A stretch of DNA of 62,000 bases, taken from NCBI GenBank assembly GCA_037447655.1, contig JBBHKE010003067.1, positions 1-62,000 on the forward strand, in the 5' to 3' direction. Under the pieces are notes generated by a model, which was given only the letters and a program-made list of their open reading frames with translations, had not been told where the DNA came from and searched no databases. Source of the DNA: Zygnema cylindricum. Lineage: Eukaryota; Streptophyta; Zygnematophyceae; Zygnematales; Zygnemataceae. Positions 32,375 to 42,572 of the stretch are shown in pieces. A program made the position numbers and the translations under genes. The first letter of the stretch is position 1. Every line of letters starts with the position of its first letter.

Positions 32375-34123
32375 TTAAAATGGTTGCCCCATTTCATGAT
32401 TATGCATTGTACTTTGGGTGTTAACATTTTTTCTTCCCATTTCCCGTCTTTGAGGGATAAACCGCACTAGATCATCGCCTTTCCTTGCATACCCCATGCC
32501 CATTTTATCTTTCATGGCGTTAACCTCTCGAATCGAATCGCTAGCCAACTTAAGGAAAAATTCTTTTCCCGGTCCCTTTAATTCTTCGGACCACCCATGA
32601 GGCTTCGGATCCGCCCATTCTCTGTTTTCGATTCCTTTTACTTTCCAGCTCTCCCACTTCTTACTCCAAATCTCTTTTATTTTGGCAATGACGAATGAGT
32701 CCGCCGGTTGAACCAAGTGCGTAGCACACGGAGAGAAGAAATGTAGTACGGTGTTTTTTGCAACCAACACCCAATTTAGTTCTTCCGACATGTTGTGGCC
32801 TCCGCAATTATCCAAAAATATATTTTTTTTTCGACGTTGTCGATCGCCTTGGTACGATCGATCGTCCTCAAACCATTGAGGGAAAACGATTTTTTCATTC
32901 CACCCTTTGGGCCCGGTGCGATAACACACTCCTGTAAAAGGAAGTAATCGGCAATGAAAAAATTGTAAGAATAAAAGACATAGGTGGAGGATGTAAAACA
33001 AAGGGAGAGGAAGAGAAGGAGAAAGGAGGGGGAGAGAAGAAAAAGAGAGAGGGGGGGGAGAGAGGGGGAAGAAAGGAGGGTGAAAGAGAAAGAGAGAGGG
33101 GGAGAGAAGACAGAGAGAGAGGGGTTGGGAGAGGGGGAGAGGGAAGGAGAGAGGAAGTGAAGGATAAATGAGGGAGAAAGGACAGAAGATAAAAATGTGA
33201 ATTTAGAGAAGCCTACCCGGTATGTTGTCAGGTAGCTTTTGTATTGGGTAACTTCGTAGTTTATTGGTGAAGATTAACATGGGTGTCTCGATTCTAGCGT
33301 TGACACCTCCGGTTAGAGGCACCATTAGTGTCGTCAAATCTCCGCCACCCGCTACATCCGCATACTTTACCACCTCGTCTCCTCGAAAACCCAATGTTTT
33401 ACCATTATCCATGTTCACGACGAGGTGAGTTTCATCCATGTTCTCCACCAAGTCCTCATTGAACAAACCTAATTCCCAAAAAGCGCCCATTGAAAACAAC
33501 AACACCCACAACACCACAAGTAAGTACAAACCAAACAGACCACTTCCTACCACTAATTACATTAAGTGCAAAAAATAGGCAAATTACATTCATGAAGTTC
33601 GACAATCATATTTTATAACGACACAACACATGACCATGAAATAGGTGGGTAAAAAGATGAAATCTCACCCGATTCAAAACCCTAATTCAACACACCCATG
33701 TGGTATGCCACAGTCTTCTCGATATGGATTTCCTTCTCCGGACTCAATTATAACTTTCCATTTTGAGCACGGGTTACTATGTTATATTTTTCTTGGAACC
33801 TTTGTAGCCACCGTTTTGTTATTTGGATCTCTATCTCTTCTCCCACTTTGTCAAAAAGCTCCTGTCTATAGTCCTTTCTCAACTCTTCAATTATGTTTGC
33901 AACTATCTCTTTAAGAATACTCGCCGACAATTTCATTCTCACTTTGTTGTATCTTAAAAAAATCTTGTATCAATTCCTCGTGAACAATCGTTACCCATGG
34001 CAATTCTTTCCTTCTCCTTCCTGGTAAGGCATTCATGATAGCCACGCTTCGCCTACCAAGCCCCGAAGTGGACAATGTTCTTGTTGTTTCCCGAATACCG
34101 CGTAGTATGGCATTCCTTCCCAA
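32375..34123 (-). CDS. Pogo/Tigger-like DDE transposase with introns, probably decayed at the N terminus
   Basis: DNA transposase of the Tc1/mariner-pogo group (DDE_1 type). The last exon (32931-32375) holds FLDNCGGHN (second Asp) and HLVQPADSFVIAKIKEIW (third acidic residue). The exon before it (33469-33217) holds VENMDETHLVVN (first Asp). These two join through a clean GT-AG intron (32932-33216) at phase 1, giving a continuous reading. Upstream, 33748-33942 encodes a CENP-B/Tc5-like helix (KRWLQRFQEKYNI) and 33911-34123 a basic region, but in different phases. The N-terminal exon structure is therefore uncertain or broken. The intron is GA-rich on the plus strand. Terminal inverted repeats were not identified, so a domesticated gene is possible but unproven. 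Confidence 0.65.
33000..33190. repeat. GA-rich tract inside transposase intron
   Basis: GGGAGAGA-type low-complexity DNA on the plus strand (CT on the coding strand) fills most of the intron 32932-33216. Confidence 0.8.
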
Positions 34124-34189
34124 CCATCACCTGCTTGCCTTTTGATACCCTGCATTGGAACGCAATAATGAAAGATGAATTAAAACGTG

Positions 34190-34601
34190 AACATTTGGGA
34201 TAGGGATAGGGAGACGGAGAGGAATGGACAAATTTTGGGAGAGGAAAATTGTAGACTTCGGGGAAATGGAGTGGTAGAGGGAGAGTATAGGGAGAGTGAG
34301 AGTGAGGGAGAGTTTCGATTAAGAGAAAAGGGAAAAAAAGAGGAGAGTGGGAGCGCCAATATAGAAGAGGGGGAGAAAGAGAGGGAGAGGAAGAGAGAAA
34401 AAAAAAGAATGAACAGTTTTGGGAGAGGGATAGTGTCGATTTAGGAAAAGGGAGAGTGCGATTTATGTGAAAAGGAGATGGAGAAGGAGAACAAGAGCAC
34501 AAATGGAGGGGAGAGGGAGAAAGAGAGGTAGAGATAAAAAAAAGGAGTGGACAAATTTTGGAGAGAGTGGTAGGGAGAGGGGGAGGGTGAGGGAGAGGGA
34601 G
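34190..34601. repeat. GA-rich tract, target of copia B insertion
   Basis: Purine-rich irregular repeats with several AGTGGACAAATTTTGG-like words. The copia B element at 34607 is inserted in it. The same purine-rich sequence resumes at 40395, including AGGAGTGGACAAATTTTGG at both 34540 and 40430. Confidence 0.75.
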
Positions 34602-34606
34602 AGGGT

Positions 34607-35371
34607 TGTTGTCTTTTTTGGAAAGCTTTCACTCTTAGAGCAGCGCAGCTGCTATACAGACAGAGCAGAGCAGCTGCTATACAGCAGAGAAGACAGAGCA
34701 CCGTAGCTGCTATAAAGTAGAGCAGCGCAGCAGTGCAGCAGCAGAGCAACACAACTGTGAAGCTGCAATACAGACAGGACAACGCAACCACGGTTATATT
34801 TGATATAGTCCGTACGGACAACGAAGCGTCTGATATTCTTAATGTGATTCTGTACAAGATAGAGCAACTACGATAGATACGATTCTAGTCAACTTAGTGG
34901 GGATCTCAGTGGTAATTTAGTGGGTAACTCAGTGGTAGCTTAGTCGTAGCTCAGTGGTAGCTTAGTGATAGCTCAGTGGTAGCTTGACAGATTAGTGGTA
35001 ACTTGGTGGTTTGATGTACCTCTCAAGTACACTGGTGTTGCCAATTCAACACAAGTATAAGACTTAGGACTCAGAACATATTATGTATCCAGACTTCCAA
35101 GTAGTAAAACTGCAAACAGTCTTTGGGAAACTTCTGAGTATTATATTTTGAGTGTTTTCAGGTCAATTATGCTGAAACTCTGGGAGTTGTCTGTGTTTAT
35201 GCTACTCTATATTCTGATAGAGTTTTGTGAGGTTTGGATGCTTGTATAAGAGTTGGTGAGCACTTAAGAACAGTTGTTTGGATGGATTCTTGATAGCTTT
35301 TGAGAGTGTATCATGTCTACTTCTACTATTACTGTTGCTCCTCCACCTGCACTAGTGGTTGTAGAACAACA
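34607..35371 (+). repeat. 5' LTR of copia B
   Basis: Starts TGTTGTCTTTTTTGGAAAGC and ends GTAGAACAACA. The 5' part has short CAGCTGCTATACAG repeats (34636-34770). A TAGCTCAGTGGTAG repeat block follows at about 34900-34995. The Gag start codon (35313) lies inside the LTR. Confidence 0.9.
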
Positions 35372-35579
35372 GGTTATGGGCCTGTCATCAAGAATTCCCA
35401 TCTTTTCCGGGGATAAGTATGTTTACTGGGCGGATATGGTGGAGACACATTTTGAGAATGTCAATCTTTTAGATATGTTGGATGGTTCGCTGGATGAATC
35501 TGATCCGTCATGGTCTAAGAAAAATACGCAATCTCGTTCTATTCTGGAATTTTGTATATCTGAAGACTTAGCTATGTGA
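35313..35579 (+). pseudogene. gag: Copia B Gag N-terminal part, starts inside LTR
   Basis: Begins MSTSTITVAPPPALVVVEQQ within the LTR and continues across the primer site into the copia Gag N-terminal block (FSGDKYVYWADMVETHF). It is ended by TGA at 35577. The sister copy at 24134 reads through the corresponding codons (Ser-Trp), so the stop is a point lesion. A second lesion near 35645 shifts the phase to the downstream frame. Confidence 0.8.
35372..35382 (+). promoter_or_regulatory. Primer-binding site resembling internal initiator tRNA-Met
   Basis: GGTTATGGGCC directly follows the LTR end. It is not the common TGGTATCAGAGC. It is the complement of GGCCCATAACC, the anticodon-loop region of initiator tRNA-Met, as used by Drosophila copia with a tRNA half-molecule. 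It lies within the Gag coding frame (codons for Q-V-M-G-L) and is conserved in the truncated copy at 24193-24203. Confidence 0.7.
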
Positions 35580-35662
35580 CGGATAAAAATGAAAAAAGCA
35601 ATTGATATCTGGAAATCACTTAAAAGTGATTATGAAAAGGCCAATGTCCGAAAGAGCTTCTA

Positions 35663-38098
35663 ATGGCTGGAAAAATTTGGGACTATAAGTATACTGGCGG
35701 TACAATGGCTGAATATTCTAACAAATTTCGTATCCTTGTAGATGCACATGCTTGTGCAGGTGGGGTGTTTCCTCCTTTTCAACAGGCAGCATTGCTCATG
35801 AGGGGTCTCCCTCGTAGTATGAAAGGAGCATCTGACATGCTCAAACAAAAAGATAAATCTAGCTGGACTTTACAGTTAGCTATCAATATTTTACTAAAAG
35901 AGGAAGCTACATCTAATATTCTCAATGTTGAGCAAGTACAGGCTTTTAATTCAGAATTTGAGAAAAAGGGACAATTTAATCAGCAGAGGAATCAGTTTCA
36001 TCAGTTCAGACAGTTTAATCAAGGTGGAAATAGACAATCCAACAATGCATGCTTTTATTGTAGTGAGAGAGGTCATGGATACAAATTCTGTCCTAAACTT
36101 AAAAAAGCTAACGATACAGGTTTATACAGGCCGGGATGGCAACAAAGCCAGTTTTACAAAGGCTTCACGGGGCCTACACCTCGTGGAAATGCACTGTTTT
36201 CGGCTTCTTCGTCTCTCCAAGACGAGACTTTGACGGTTTCTACGGAGGTCGATACGGATCTATTCGCTATGGCGGCTGCAATGGAGGGCGCGAAGGACCC
36301 CGGATGGATAATGGATACAGGAGCATCAGCCCACATGTGCTGGAACAAGGCCATCTTCAAAAATATGAAATCAACGCCGGAGAAAAATATTTATTATGCT
36401 TGTGGAATGAGTGTCCAGACACGTGCTGTGGGTGATGTGTCCTTACTAGTTGATGTAGAAGGACAAGCAATTGAAAGGACTCTTCACAATGTTTTATTTG
36501 TGCCTGAGTTTAAGAAAAATATGTTTTCTACGTCGTTGGTAGAGAGTAAAGGCTTTGAGGTTAATTTGAAAAATGGTCGGCAGGTTGTTAGCAAAAATGG
36601 CAAGGTTGCGGTTACAGGTACTAGAGATAGTAGCAAGACGTATCGCATGGATATGGCTAATACCAAGGAGAATGATGTTCTGTACTCTGGTATTTTGCAC
36701 TCAGATGAGTTGTGGCATAAAAGATTAGGCCATGTAAACTATGATAGTTTGAGGAAAATGGTCCTTGCTGGAAAAATAGAGGGTGTATCAATCACAGATG
36801 AGCCGGTCAAAACTTGCGATGGTTGCGCTTTAGGTAAAATCCACAGATTGCCATTTCCTAAAGAGTCTGAGCATCGGTCAACGAAACTTTTACAACAAAT
36901 TCATTCGGATGTCTTTGGTCGGGCGAAGGTTCTATCTGCCGGAGGGATGAAATATATGGTCACCTTCACAGATGATTTCTCCAGGTTTACAAAAATTTAC
37001 TTCATGAAGGAGAAGAGTGAAGTGTTTGGTCACTTCAAACACTATAAAGCATGGGCTGAAAAACTTCATAATTCCTCTATTTTACAGCTCAGATCGGACA
37101 ATGGTGGTGAATATACATCGAAGGAATTTGAAACCTTTTTACTCGAGGAAGGCATTAGTCATCTATTGACTGTTCCATATTCACCGGAACAAAATGGGGT
37201 GTCAAAGAGACTGAATAGAACTCTCACGGAGAGCTCTAGGTCAATGCTCCCAGATAAAAATGTGGATCCGAAATTCTGGGCCGAGGCTCTAAATTGTGCA
37301 GTTTATATTAAGAATAGGATACGATCAAGATCGGTAGAAACTACTCTTTACGAGATATGGTCAGGTAGCAAACCAGATGCTAGCCATTTCAAATTCTTTG
37401 GTAGTCAATGCTTTATAAAGGATACGTCTACAGATAGATGGAAAATGGAACCGAAGGGATTACCGGGTATTCTGTTAGGATATGATGATCACTCAAAAGG
37501 AGTCTTTGTGTTTGAGAGGCAGAAAATAGTTGTATCAAGGAACATCATTGTTAGAGATAAATTAGACTCTACAGATTTATTTCAAATGACAGAGCAACAA
37601 AAGCAACAAAAGGTACAGGAATATGTCATTTTAGCTTGCATGCAGGAAATTGTCCCGCGGATTCCACAAACTCCGGTGGTGACTCCGGAGTCAGACTCTC
37701 TAAAAGTTCATCAACAGCTTCGGGTCCACACGGACCAACAACGGTCAGTACACACAGATCGCAACCAGCGCAATCAGCGCAATGCACGGCATCCGACGAT
37801 CTCAGCCTCAAAATTTCCGGAGGGAAGAAGATCAAGCAACCGCCTGCAAACAAGCTTTCACTTTGCCTACTTGGCATCCTCAAGGGAGCCTTTGACCATT
37901 CATGAGGCCTTCTCATCACCAGAACGGAATCATTGGATCGAGGCAGCAAACGACGAAATGAAGTCCATCATTGAGGCTCAAACATGGGAGCTTGTGGACC
38001 TTCCTCCAGACCGAAAAGCGATAGGCAGCAAATGGGTATTCAAGGTGAAGTTAAATCCCGACAACACCATTGAACGGTATATGGCCAGACTTGAGTAA
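35663..38098 (+). CDS. Copia B polyprotein frame: Gag C-terminus, protease, integrase, RT start
   Basis: An open frame of 811 residues. It carries a zinc knuckle at 130-143 (CFYCSERGHGYKFC) and protease WIMDTGASAH with Asp 218. The GAG-pre-integrase block is LWHKRLGHVNYDSL near 350, with His/His/Cys/Cys of the integrase zinc finger up to CDGCALGKIH. The integrase core has Asp 416 (IHSDVFG) and Asp 479 (LRSDNGGEY). The position expected for the catalytic Glu, 36 residues later, is Lys 515 in NGVSKRLNRTL. The frame ends in the RT N terminus (SKWVFKVKL, YMARLE), where a deletion shifts phase at about 38090. The first codon listed is only where the open frame begins. Confidence 0.9.
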   Translation: MAGKIWDYKYTGGTMAEYSNKFRILVDAHACAGGVFPPFQQAALLMRGLPRSMKGASDMLKQKDKSSWTLQLAINILLKEEATSNILNVEQVQAFNSEFEKKGQFNQQRNQFHQFRQFNQGGNRQSNNACFYCSERGHGYKFCPKLKKANDTGLYRPGWQQSQFYKGFTGPTPRGNALFSASSSLQDETLTVSTEVDTDLFAMAAAMEGAKDPGWIMDTGASAHMCWNKAIFKNMKSTPEKNIYYACGMSVQTRAVGDVSLLVDVEGQAIERTLHNVLFVPEFKKNMFSTSLVESKGFEVNLKNGRQVVSKNGKVAVTGTRDSSKTYRMDMANTKENDVLYSGILHSDELWHKRLGHVNYDSLRKMVLAGKIEGVSITDEPVKTCDGCALGKIHRLPFPKESEHRSTKLLQQIHSDVFGRAKVLSAGGMKYMVTFTDDFSRFTKIYFMKEKSEVFGHFKHYKAWAEKLHNSSILQLRSDNGGEYTSKEFETFLLEEGISHLLTVPYSPEQNGVSKRLNRTLTESSRSMLPDKNVDPKFWAEALNCAVYIKNRIRSRSVETTLYEIWSGSKPDASHFKFFGSQCFIKDTSTDRWKMEPKGLPGILLGYDDHSKGVFVFERQKIVVSRNIIVRDKLDSTDLFQMTEQQKQQKVQEYVILACMQEIVPRIPQTPVVTPESDSLKVHQQLRVHTDQQRSVHTDRNQRNQRNARHPTISASKFPEGRRSSNRLQTSFHFAYLASSREPLTIHEAFSSPERNHWIEAANDEMKSIIEAQTWELVDLPPDRKAIGSKWVFKVKLNPDNTIERYMARLE

Positions 38099-38654
38099 TC
38101 AAAAGGAAAGAATCGATTTTGAAAAAACATTTTCTCCGGTTGTAAGATTTCCAACAGTTAGGATTTTGCTGTCCCTAGCTGCTATAGAAGATATGGAAAT
38201 TCATCAGATGGATGTAAAAACGACATTTTTGCATGGAGAACTAGAAAAGACCATTTACATGCAGCAGCCTGAAAAGTATGTGGAACCAGGAAAAGAGCAC
38301 TTAGTATGCAAGTTGCTAAAATCTTTGTACGGCCTAAAACAGGCCCCCAGACAGTGGAATATAAAGCTTGATGAATTCTTGACTAGTATAGGATTTCAAA
38401 GGATAAGTTCTGATCACTCCGTTTACGTTCTAAAGGGTGAAAATGGGATAGTGTATATAGCTGTATATGTAGATGATTTGCTATTAATTAGCAAATCAAT
38501 GGCTGAAATTAACGAAATCAAAACTTCTCTAAACTCACGGTTCAAGATGAAAGACCTCGGTGAGGCAAAATATCTTTTGGGTATCCAGGAAGAGAGGGAC
38601 AAAAATAAGAATATAATAAAATTGACTCAAAAAGAGGCTATTGGAAACATGTAA
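38070..38654 (+). CDS. Copia B reverse transcriptase frame
   Basis: Continues RT after the frameshift with FEKTFSPVVRFPTVRILLSL, IHQMDVKTTFLHGEL (first Asp), LYGLKQAPRQWN and AVYVDDLLLISKS (YVDD active-site box). It then has MKDLGEAKYLLGI. A TAA near 38652 ends it before RNase H. The corresponding stretch up to the next frame is shortened relative to copia relatives. Confidence 0.88.
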   Translation: MNGIWPDLSNQKERIDFEKTFSPVVRFPTVRILLSLAAIEDMEIHQMDVKTTFLHGELEKTIYMQQPEKYVEPGKEHLVCKLLKSLYGLKQAPRQWNIKLDEFLTSIGFQRISSDHSVYVLKGENGIVYIAVYVDDLLLISKSMAEINEIKTSLNSRFKMKDLGEAKYLLGIQEERDKNKNIIKLTQKEAIGNM

Positions 38655-38666
38655 GATGAGTACGGA

Positions 38667-39341
38667 ATGCGGGGGGCAAAAGGATGCTTAACTCCAATGG
38701 TGTTTCGGCAGAAGTTAGAGGGAGAAGAGACAAAACCAAGTGTCATTGTTAGCGAGTATTTAGAGTCAGGGGAGAATGATCCTATGACAATAATACCTTA
38801 TAGACAGATAGTGGGAAGCTTAATATATTTCATGAACTGTACCCGTCCTGACATTGCTGAAGCAGTCGGGGTACTGAGCAGGAGTATAGAAAATCCGAGA
38901 AAATCTGATCTTGATGCAGCAAAGAGAGTCTTACGATATTTGGCAGGAACTAAAGATCTCAAACTCACTCTAGGCGGAGGAGAAGTAAAGCTTCAAATAT
39001 GGAGTGATGCAAGCTATGGCGACATGCCAAGCCGGAAATCCACCACGGGATTCGTTCTACAAATTGGGAACGGTACTTGCTACTGGAGCAACAAACTTCA
39101 AAAGGTTACAGCACAGTCGACAATGGAGTCAGAATATATGGCAGCAAGCTCGGCCCTCAAAGAACTCTTATGGGTAAAATCCATATTACAAGAACTAGGA
39201 TACATGCAAGTTGGTCCACAGGTGATCTGGTGTGATAACCAGGCTGCCATTGCCATTGCTTCTAACCCGAGTCATCACTTTAAAAGCAATCACCTGGATG
39301 CACGATTACACTTTGTAAGAAAAAAGTGTTCTCTAAAGTGA
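38667..39341 (+). CDS. Copia B RT thumb and RNase H frame
   Basis: Contains YRQIVGSLIYFMNCTRPDIA and LRYLAGTKDL. RNase H motifs follow: WSDASYGDMPSRKSTTGF, TMESEYMAASSALKE and CDNQAAIAIASNP. It ends at 39341. The final about 35 codons of pol (to near 39449) continue in another phase after a small indel. Confidence 0.88.
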   Translation: MRGAKGCLTPMVFRQKLEGEETKPSVIVSEYLESGENDPMTIIPYRQIVGSLIYFMNCTRPDIAEAVGVLSRSIENPRKSDLDAAKRVLRYLAGTKDLKLTLGGGEVKLQIWSDASYGDMPSRKSTTGFVLQIGNGTCYWSNKLQKVTAQSTMESEYMAASSALKELLWVKSILQELGYMQVGPQVIWCDNQAAIAIASNPSHHFKSNHLDARLHFVRKKCSLK

Positions 39342-39611
39342 TTAAATTATGTTATTTGCCAGATGGAAAAATGATTGTTGATATGCTCACTAAAGCCCTT
39401 CCTGCTCCTAAGCTGAAGTATTGTAGGGACGCACTGAGATTATGTGAATAGTTGAATTACTGTTATGCTATACAACCAGTCTGCGATAAATCCATCATTG
39501 AGATGTAGTGGGACTCGGTGACTTGCTAATTGCTATATTGCTATGTTGCGATGCTGCGTTGGTTTATCACCGCAGCTGCGCCGGTATACTGAGTCAAAGG
39601 CTTTAGGGGAG

Positions 39612-40394
39612 TGTTGTCTTTTTTGGAAAGCTTTCAGTATTAGAGCACCGCAGCTGCTATACAGACAGAGCATAGCAGCTGCTATACAGTAGAGCAGACA
39701 GAGCTGCACAGCTGCTATACAGCAGAGCAGCGCAGCAGCAGAGTAGCACATCAGTGCAGCAGCAGAGCACCACAGCAGCGAAGCTGCAACACAGACAAGA
39801 CAACGCAACCACGATTATATTTGGTATAGTCCGTACGGACAACGCAGCGTCTGATATTCTTAATGTGATTCTGTCCAGGATAGAGCAACTGCGATAGGTA
39901 CGATTCTAGTCAACTTAGTGGGGATCTTAGTGGTAACTTAGTGGGTAACTCAGTGGTAGCTTAGTGGTAGCTCAGTGGTAGCTTAATGATAGCTCAGTGG
40001 TAGCTTGACAGATTAGTGGTAGCTTGGTGGTTTGATGTACCTCTCAAGTACACTGGTGTTGCCAATTTAACACAAGTATAAGACTTAGGACTCAGAACAT
40101 ATTATGTATCCAGACTTCCAAGTAGTAAAACTGCAAACAATTTTTGGGAAACTTCTGTGTATTTTATCTTGAGTGTTGTTGTGTCAATTCAGCTAAAACT
40201 TTGGGGGTTGTCAGTGTTTTTGCTACTCTATATTCTGATAGAGTTCTGTGAGGTTTGGATGCTTCTATAAGAATTGGTGAGCACTTAAAAATAGTTGTTT
40301 GGTATGATTTTTGATAGCTTTTCTGAGAGTGTATCATGTCTACTTCTACTACTACTGCTGCTCCTCCACCTGCACCGATGGTTGTAGAACAACA
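39612..40394 (+). repeat. 3' LTR of copia B
   Basis: Starts TGTTGTCTTTTTTGGAAAGC after the purine-rich TTTAGGGGAG and ends GTAGAACAACA. It is alignable to the 5' LTR over its whole length, with many substitutions and about 18 bp net difference in length. It contains its own copy of the gag start (40336). Confidence 0.9.
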
Positions 40395-40484
40395 AGGGTA
40401 AGGGAGAAAGAGAGGGAGAGAGAAGGAAAAGGAGTGGACAAATTTTGGAGAGAGTGAGAGGGATAAAGGGAGAGTGAAGGAGAG

Positions 40485-40955
40485 TGTACAAGGGCAACAA
40501 CACACCACAACACGTCACAGTGCACAGCGGGAAAACACCAAGGATCCTCCCGTAGCAATAGTAGGATTACACACCACTGACAGACAGGGTTGCACTTGAT
40601 TACTTGTAAGAGATTACAAGGGTTGCGCTCGCTACGAAGGTCTACCGAAGAGTCTCCATTCACTAAGTCTACTCGATCATTTAAACTAACTAACTACTAG
40701 TCAACCTAGTACTGTACAGCTGTACACGTGGACCTTCACGGTCAACCGAGATCTATCCCAAAACTTCCTTCTAGAACTATAGAGCTCACTCTACATTCTG
40801 CGGCATTGCAATGTTGTGCTGCTACGTTGCTGCGCTACTAAGTTGCTATGCTGCTATACTGCGCTGGTCTGAAATCGCAGCTGCGCTACTCTAGAACCCT
40901 AACTATAGCAGTCTAACCCTAGCCACTAAGTGCCCAACTCTGTAACCCTATTACA
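40485..40955 (-). repeat. Chromovirus LTR B, 471 bp
   Basis: On the minus strand it starts TGTAATAGGGTTACAGAG and ends CCTTGTACA. It differs from LTR A at only a handful of positions (for example 40553, 40575-40576, 40609). The flank on the low-coordinate side is GA-rich DNA. Confidence 0.85.
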
Positions 40956-41479
40956 GTGCCTCCCACTAAGGATTCAGCGTCCCGCTGATCCTTGATTTAC
41001 TCAGGGAAACTGTAACTGCCGGATTATGTCATATGTTTCCTCGCGATACTCCTCGAACTCCTGGCGAAGGGCGTCGAGTTGATGTTGGAGCCGCTCGCAT
41101 CGGGACCCAAGCAACGCAATATGATGATCTGCCGCTGCCAACCGCCTCCGAGTAATTCGCTCCCGAACCTGATCCTCCCCTTCTTCGGGTACAACCTCGG
41201 GTAATTCGGGTTGTGGTGAAAGGACCGCCGTTGCAGGCTCCTCGGGTGCTGGAATTCGTGGATCTTCGGGTACGGCCACTGAGGGAACTTCCTTCGCTTC
41301 TTCGTCCGCCGGTTCCCACCGAGGTATTTTCCGCAATTTAAAGGACACGTGTTTCCTTGCAGCTCGGCCCGCTGCAGAGCATTCTTTCGGGCCAGCTTGA
41401 GTGCCCGTACCTCAAGGGTGACCTGCTTCCCTAGAGATGATGTCGTGGAGGGGGACATCCCACGGGTTGGTAATTACGC

Positions 41480-42021
41480 CAGCGATCCACGGCTTCATCC
41501 TCCGTCATCGTAGGTATTTGTACTTTACACTCCAAGAACCGTTGCGTAAACTCCAACACCGAGGTTCGTTGCCTCAATACTGCGATCTTATCTCTTGCTG
41601 CCTTAACCGTATTGACGGGTTGCCAAGCGTCGCGGAGGAGTTGAATGAAGAGATCCCAGACGCTCGGTATCTCATCCTCCTCCACCAATGTCCTCCACCA
41701 CGCCCCTGCTGCCCCTTTAAGAAGACCACTCGCGTAGTGAATCTTATCACGATCCGATAGGCTAGGAAAATTCTCGAGATAATTCGCAACGGAGAATAAC
41801 CAGGTGTCAAGGTTCTTGTGTCTTGTTGGGTCAAACTCGTCGGGAAGTCTTAATTTCGGTCTCCTGAAGTCTCCCTCAATGCCTCCTTGAGGTCGCTCCC
41901 CAAGACGAGACTCCAAAGCTGCGACGGTGTTGCTTTGCTGCGCGTTCTGTAATATATCGCTTTCTAACTCCTAGAGAACTTGCGCTAACATTTCTGAAGT
42001 GGATACGCCGTGTTCATCCAT
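41480..42021 (-). pseudogene. gag: Chromovirus Gag N-terminal part, truncated
   Basis: Starts at ATG 42021 just after the primer site and is broken by an in-frame TAG at 41973-41971. It then runs through the Ty3/gypsy retrotransposon Gag core: a FRRPKLRLPDEFDPTRHKN lead, LDTWLFSVANYLENF, KIHYASGLLKGAAGAWW and LLRDAWQPVN. Similarity ends at about 41480 where the accessory-ORF copy begins. The fusion continues out of phase to 41431. Confidence 0.8.
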
Positions 42022-42043
42022 ACTGTCGAGTCACAGGAGATTT

Positions 42044-42055
42044 GCTCCGATACCA
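42044..42055 (-). promoter_or_regulatory. Primer-binding site, initiator tRNA-Met type
   Basis: The minus strand reads TGGTATCGGAGC one base after the LTR end, matching the conventional 3'-terminal initiator tRNA-Met site with one difference. Confidence 0.85.
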
Positions 42056-42056
42056 G

Positions 42057-42527
42057 TGTACAAGGGCAACAACACACCACAACACGTCACAGTGCACAGC
42101 GGGAAAACACCAAGGATCCTCCCGTAGCAACAGTAGGATTACACAGGACTGACAGACAGGGTTGCACTTGATTACTTGGAAGAGATTACAAGGGTTGCGC
42201 TCGCTACGAAGGTCTACCGAAGAGTCTCCATTCACTAAGTCTACTCGATCATTTAAACTAACTAACTACTAGTCAACCTAGTACTGTACAGCTGTACACG
42301 TGGACCTTCACGGTCAACCGAGATCTATCCCAAAACTTCCTTCTAGAACTATAGAGCTCACTCTACATTCTGCGGCATTGCAATGTTGTGCTGCTACGTT
42401 GCTGCGCTACTAAGTTGCTATGCTGCTATACTGCGCTGGTCTGAAATCGCAGCTGCGCTACTCTAGAACCCTAACTATAGCAGTCTAACCCTAGCCACTA
42501 AGTGCCCAACTCTGTAACCCTATTACA
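42057..42527 (-). repeat. Chromovirus LTR A, 471 bp
   Basis: Same termini and length as LTR B. It is bounded on one side by the polypurine tract (minus TAGTGGGAGGCAC, 42528-42540) and on the other by the primer site (42044-42055). Confidence 0.85.
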
Positions 42528-42572
42528 GTGCCTCCCACTAAGGATTCAGCGTCCCGCTGATCCTTGATTTAC

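Larger units (their letters stand above)
34602..40399 (+). mobile_element. Copia B retrotransposon, structurally complete, coding region mutated
   Basis: Element 34607-40394 is flanked by a 5-bp target duplication AGGGT (34602-34606 and 40395-40399). The LTRs are 34607-35371 (765 bp) and 39612-40394 (783 bp), both TG...CA. Domain order is Gag, zinc knuckle, protease, integrase, RT, RNase H, which is the Ty1/copia order. Lesions include a stop at 35577, frameshifts near 35645, 38090 and 39335, a stop at 38652, and loss of the integrase catalytic Glu. It is therefore non-autonomous now. Confidence 0.92.

Noticed and set aside
34900-35010. A true tRNA gene at the TAGCTCAGTGGTAG repeats
   Set aside because: No acceptor stem, anticodon arm or T arm can be folded around it, and it is repeated inside LTRs.
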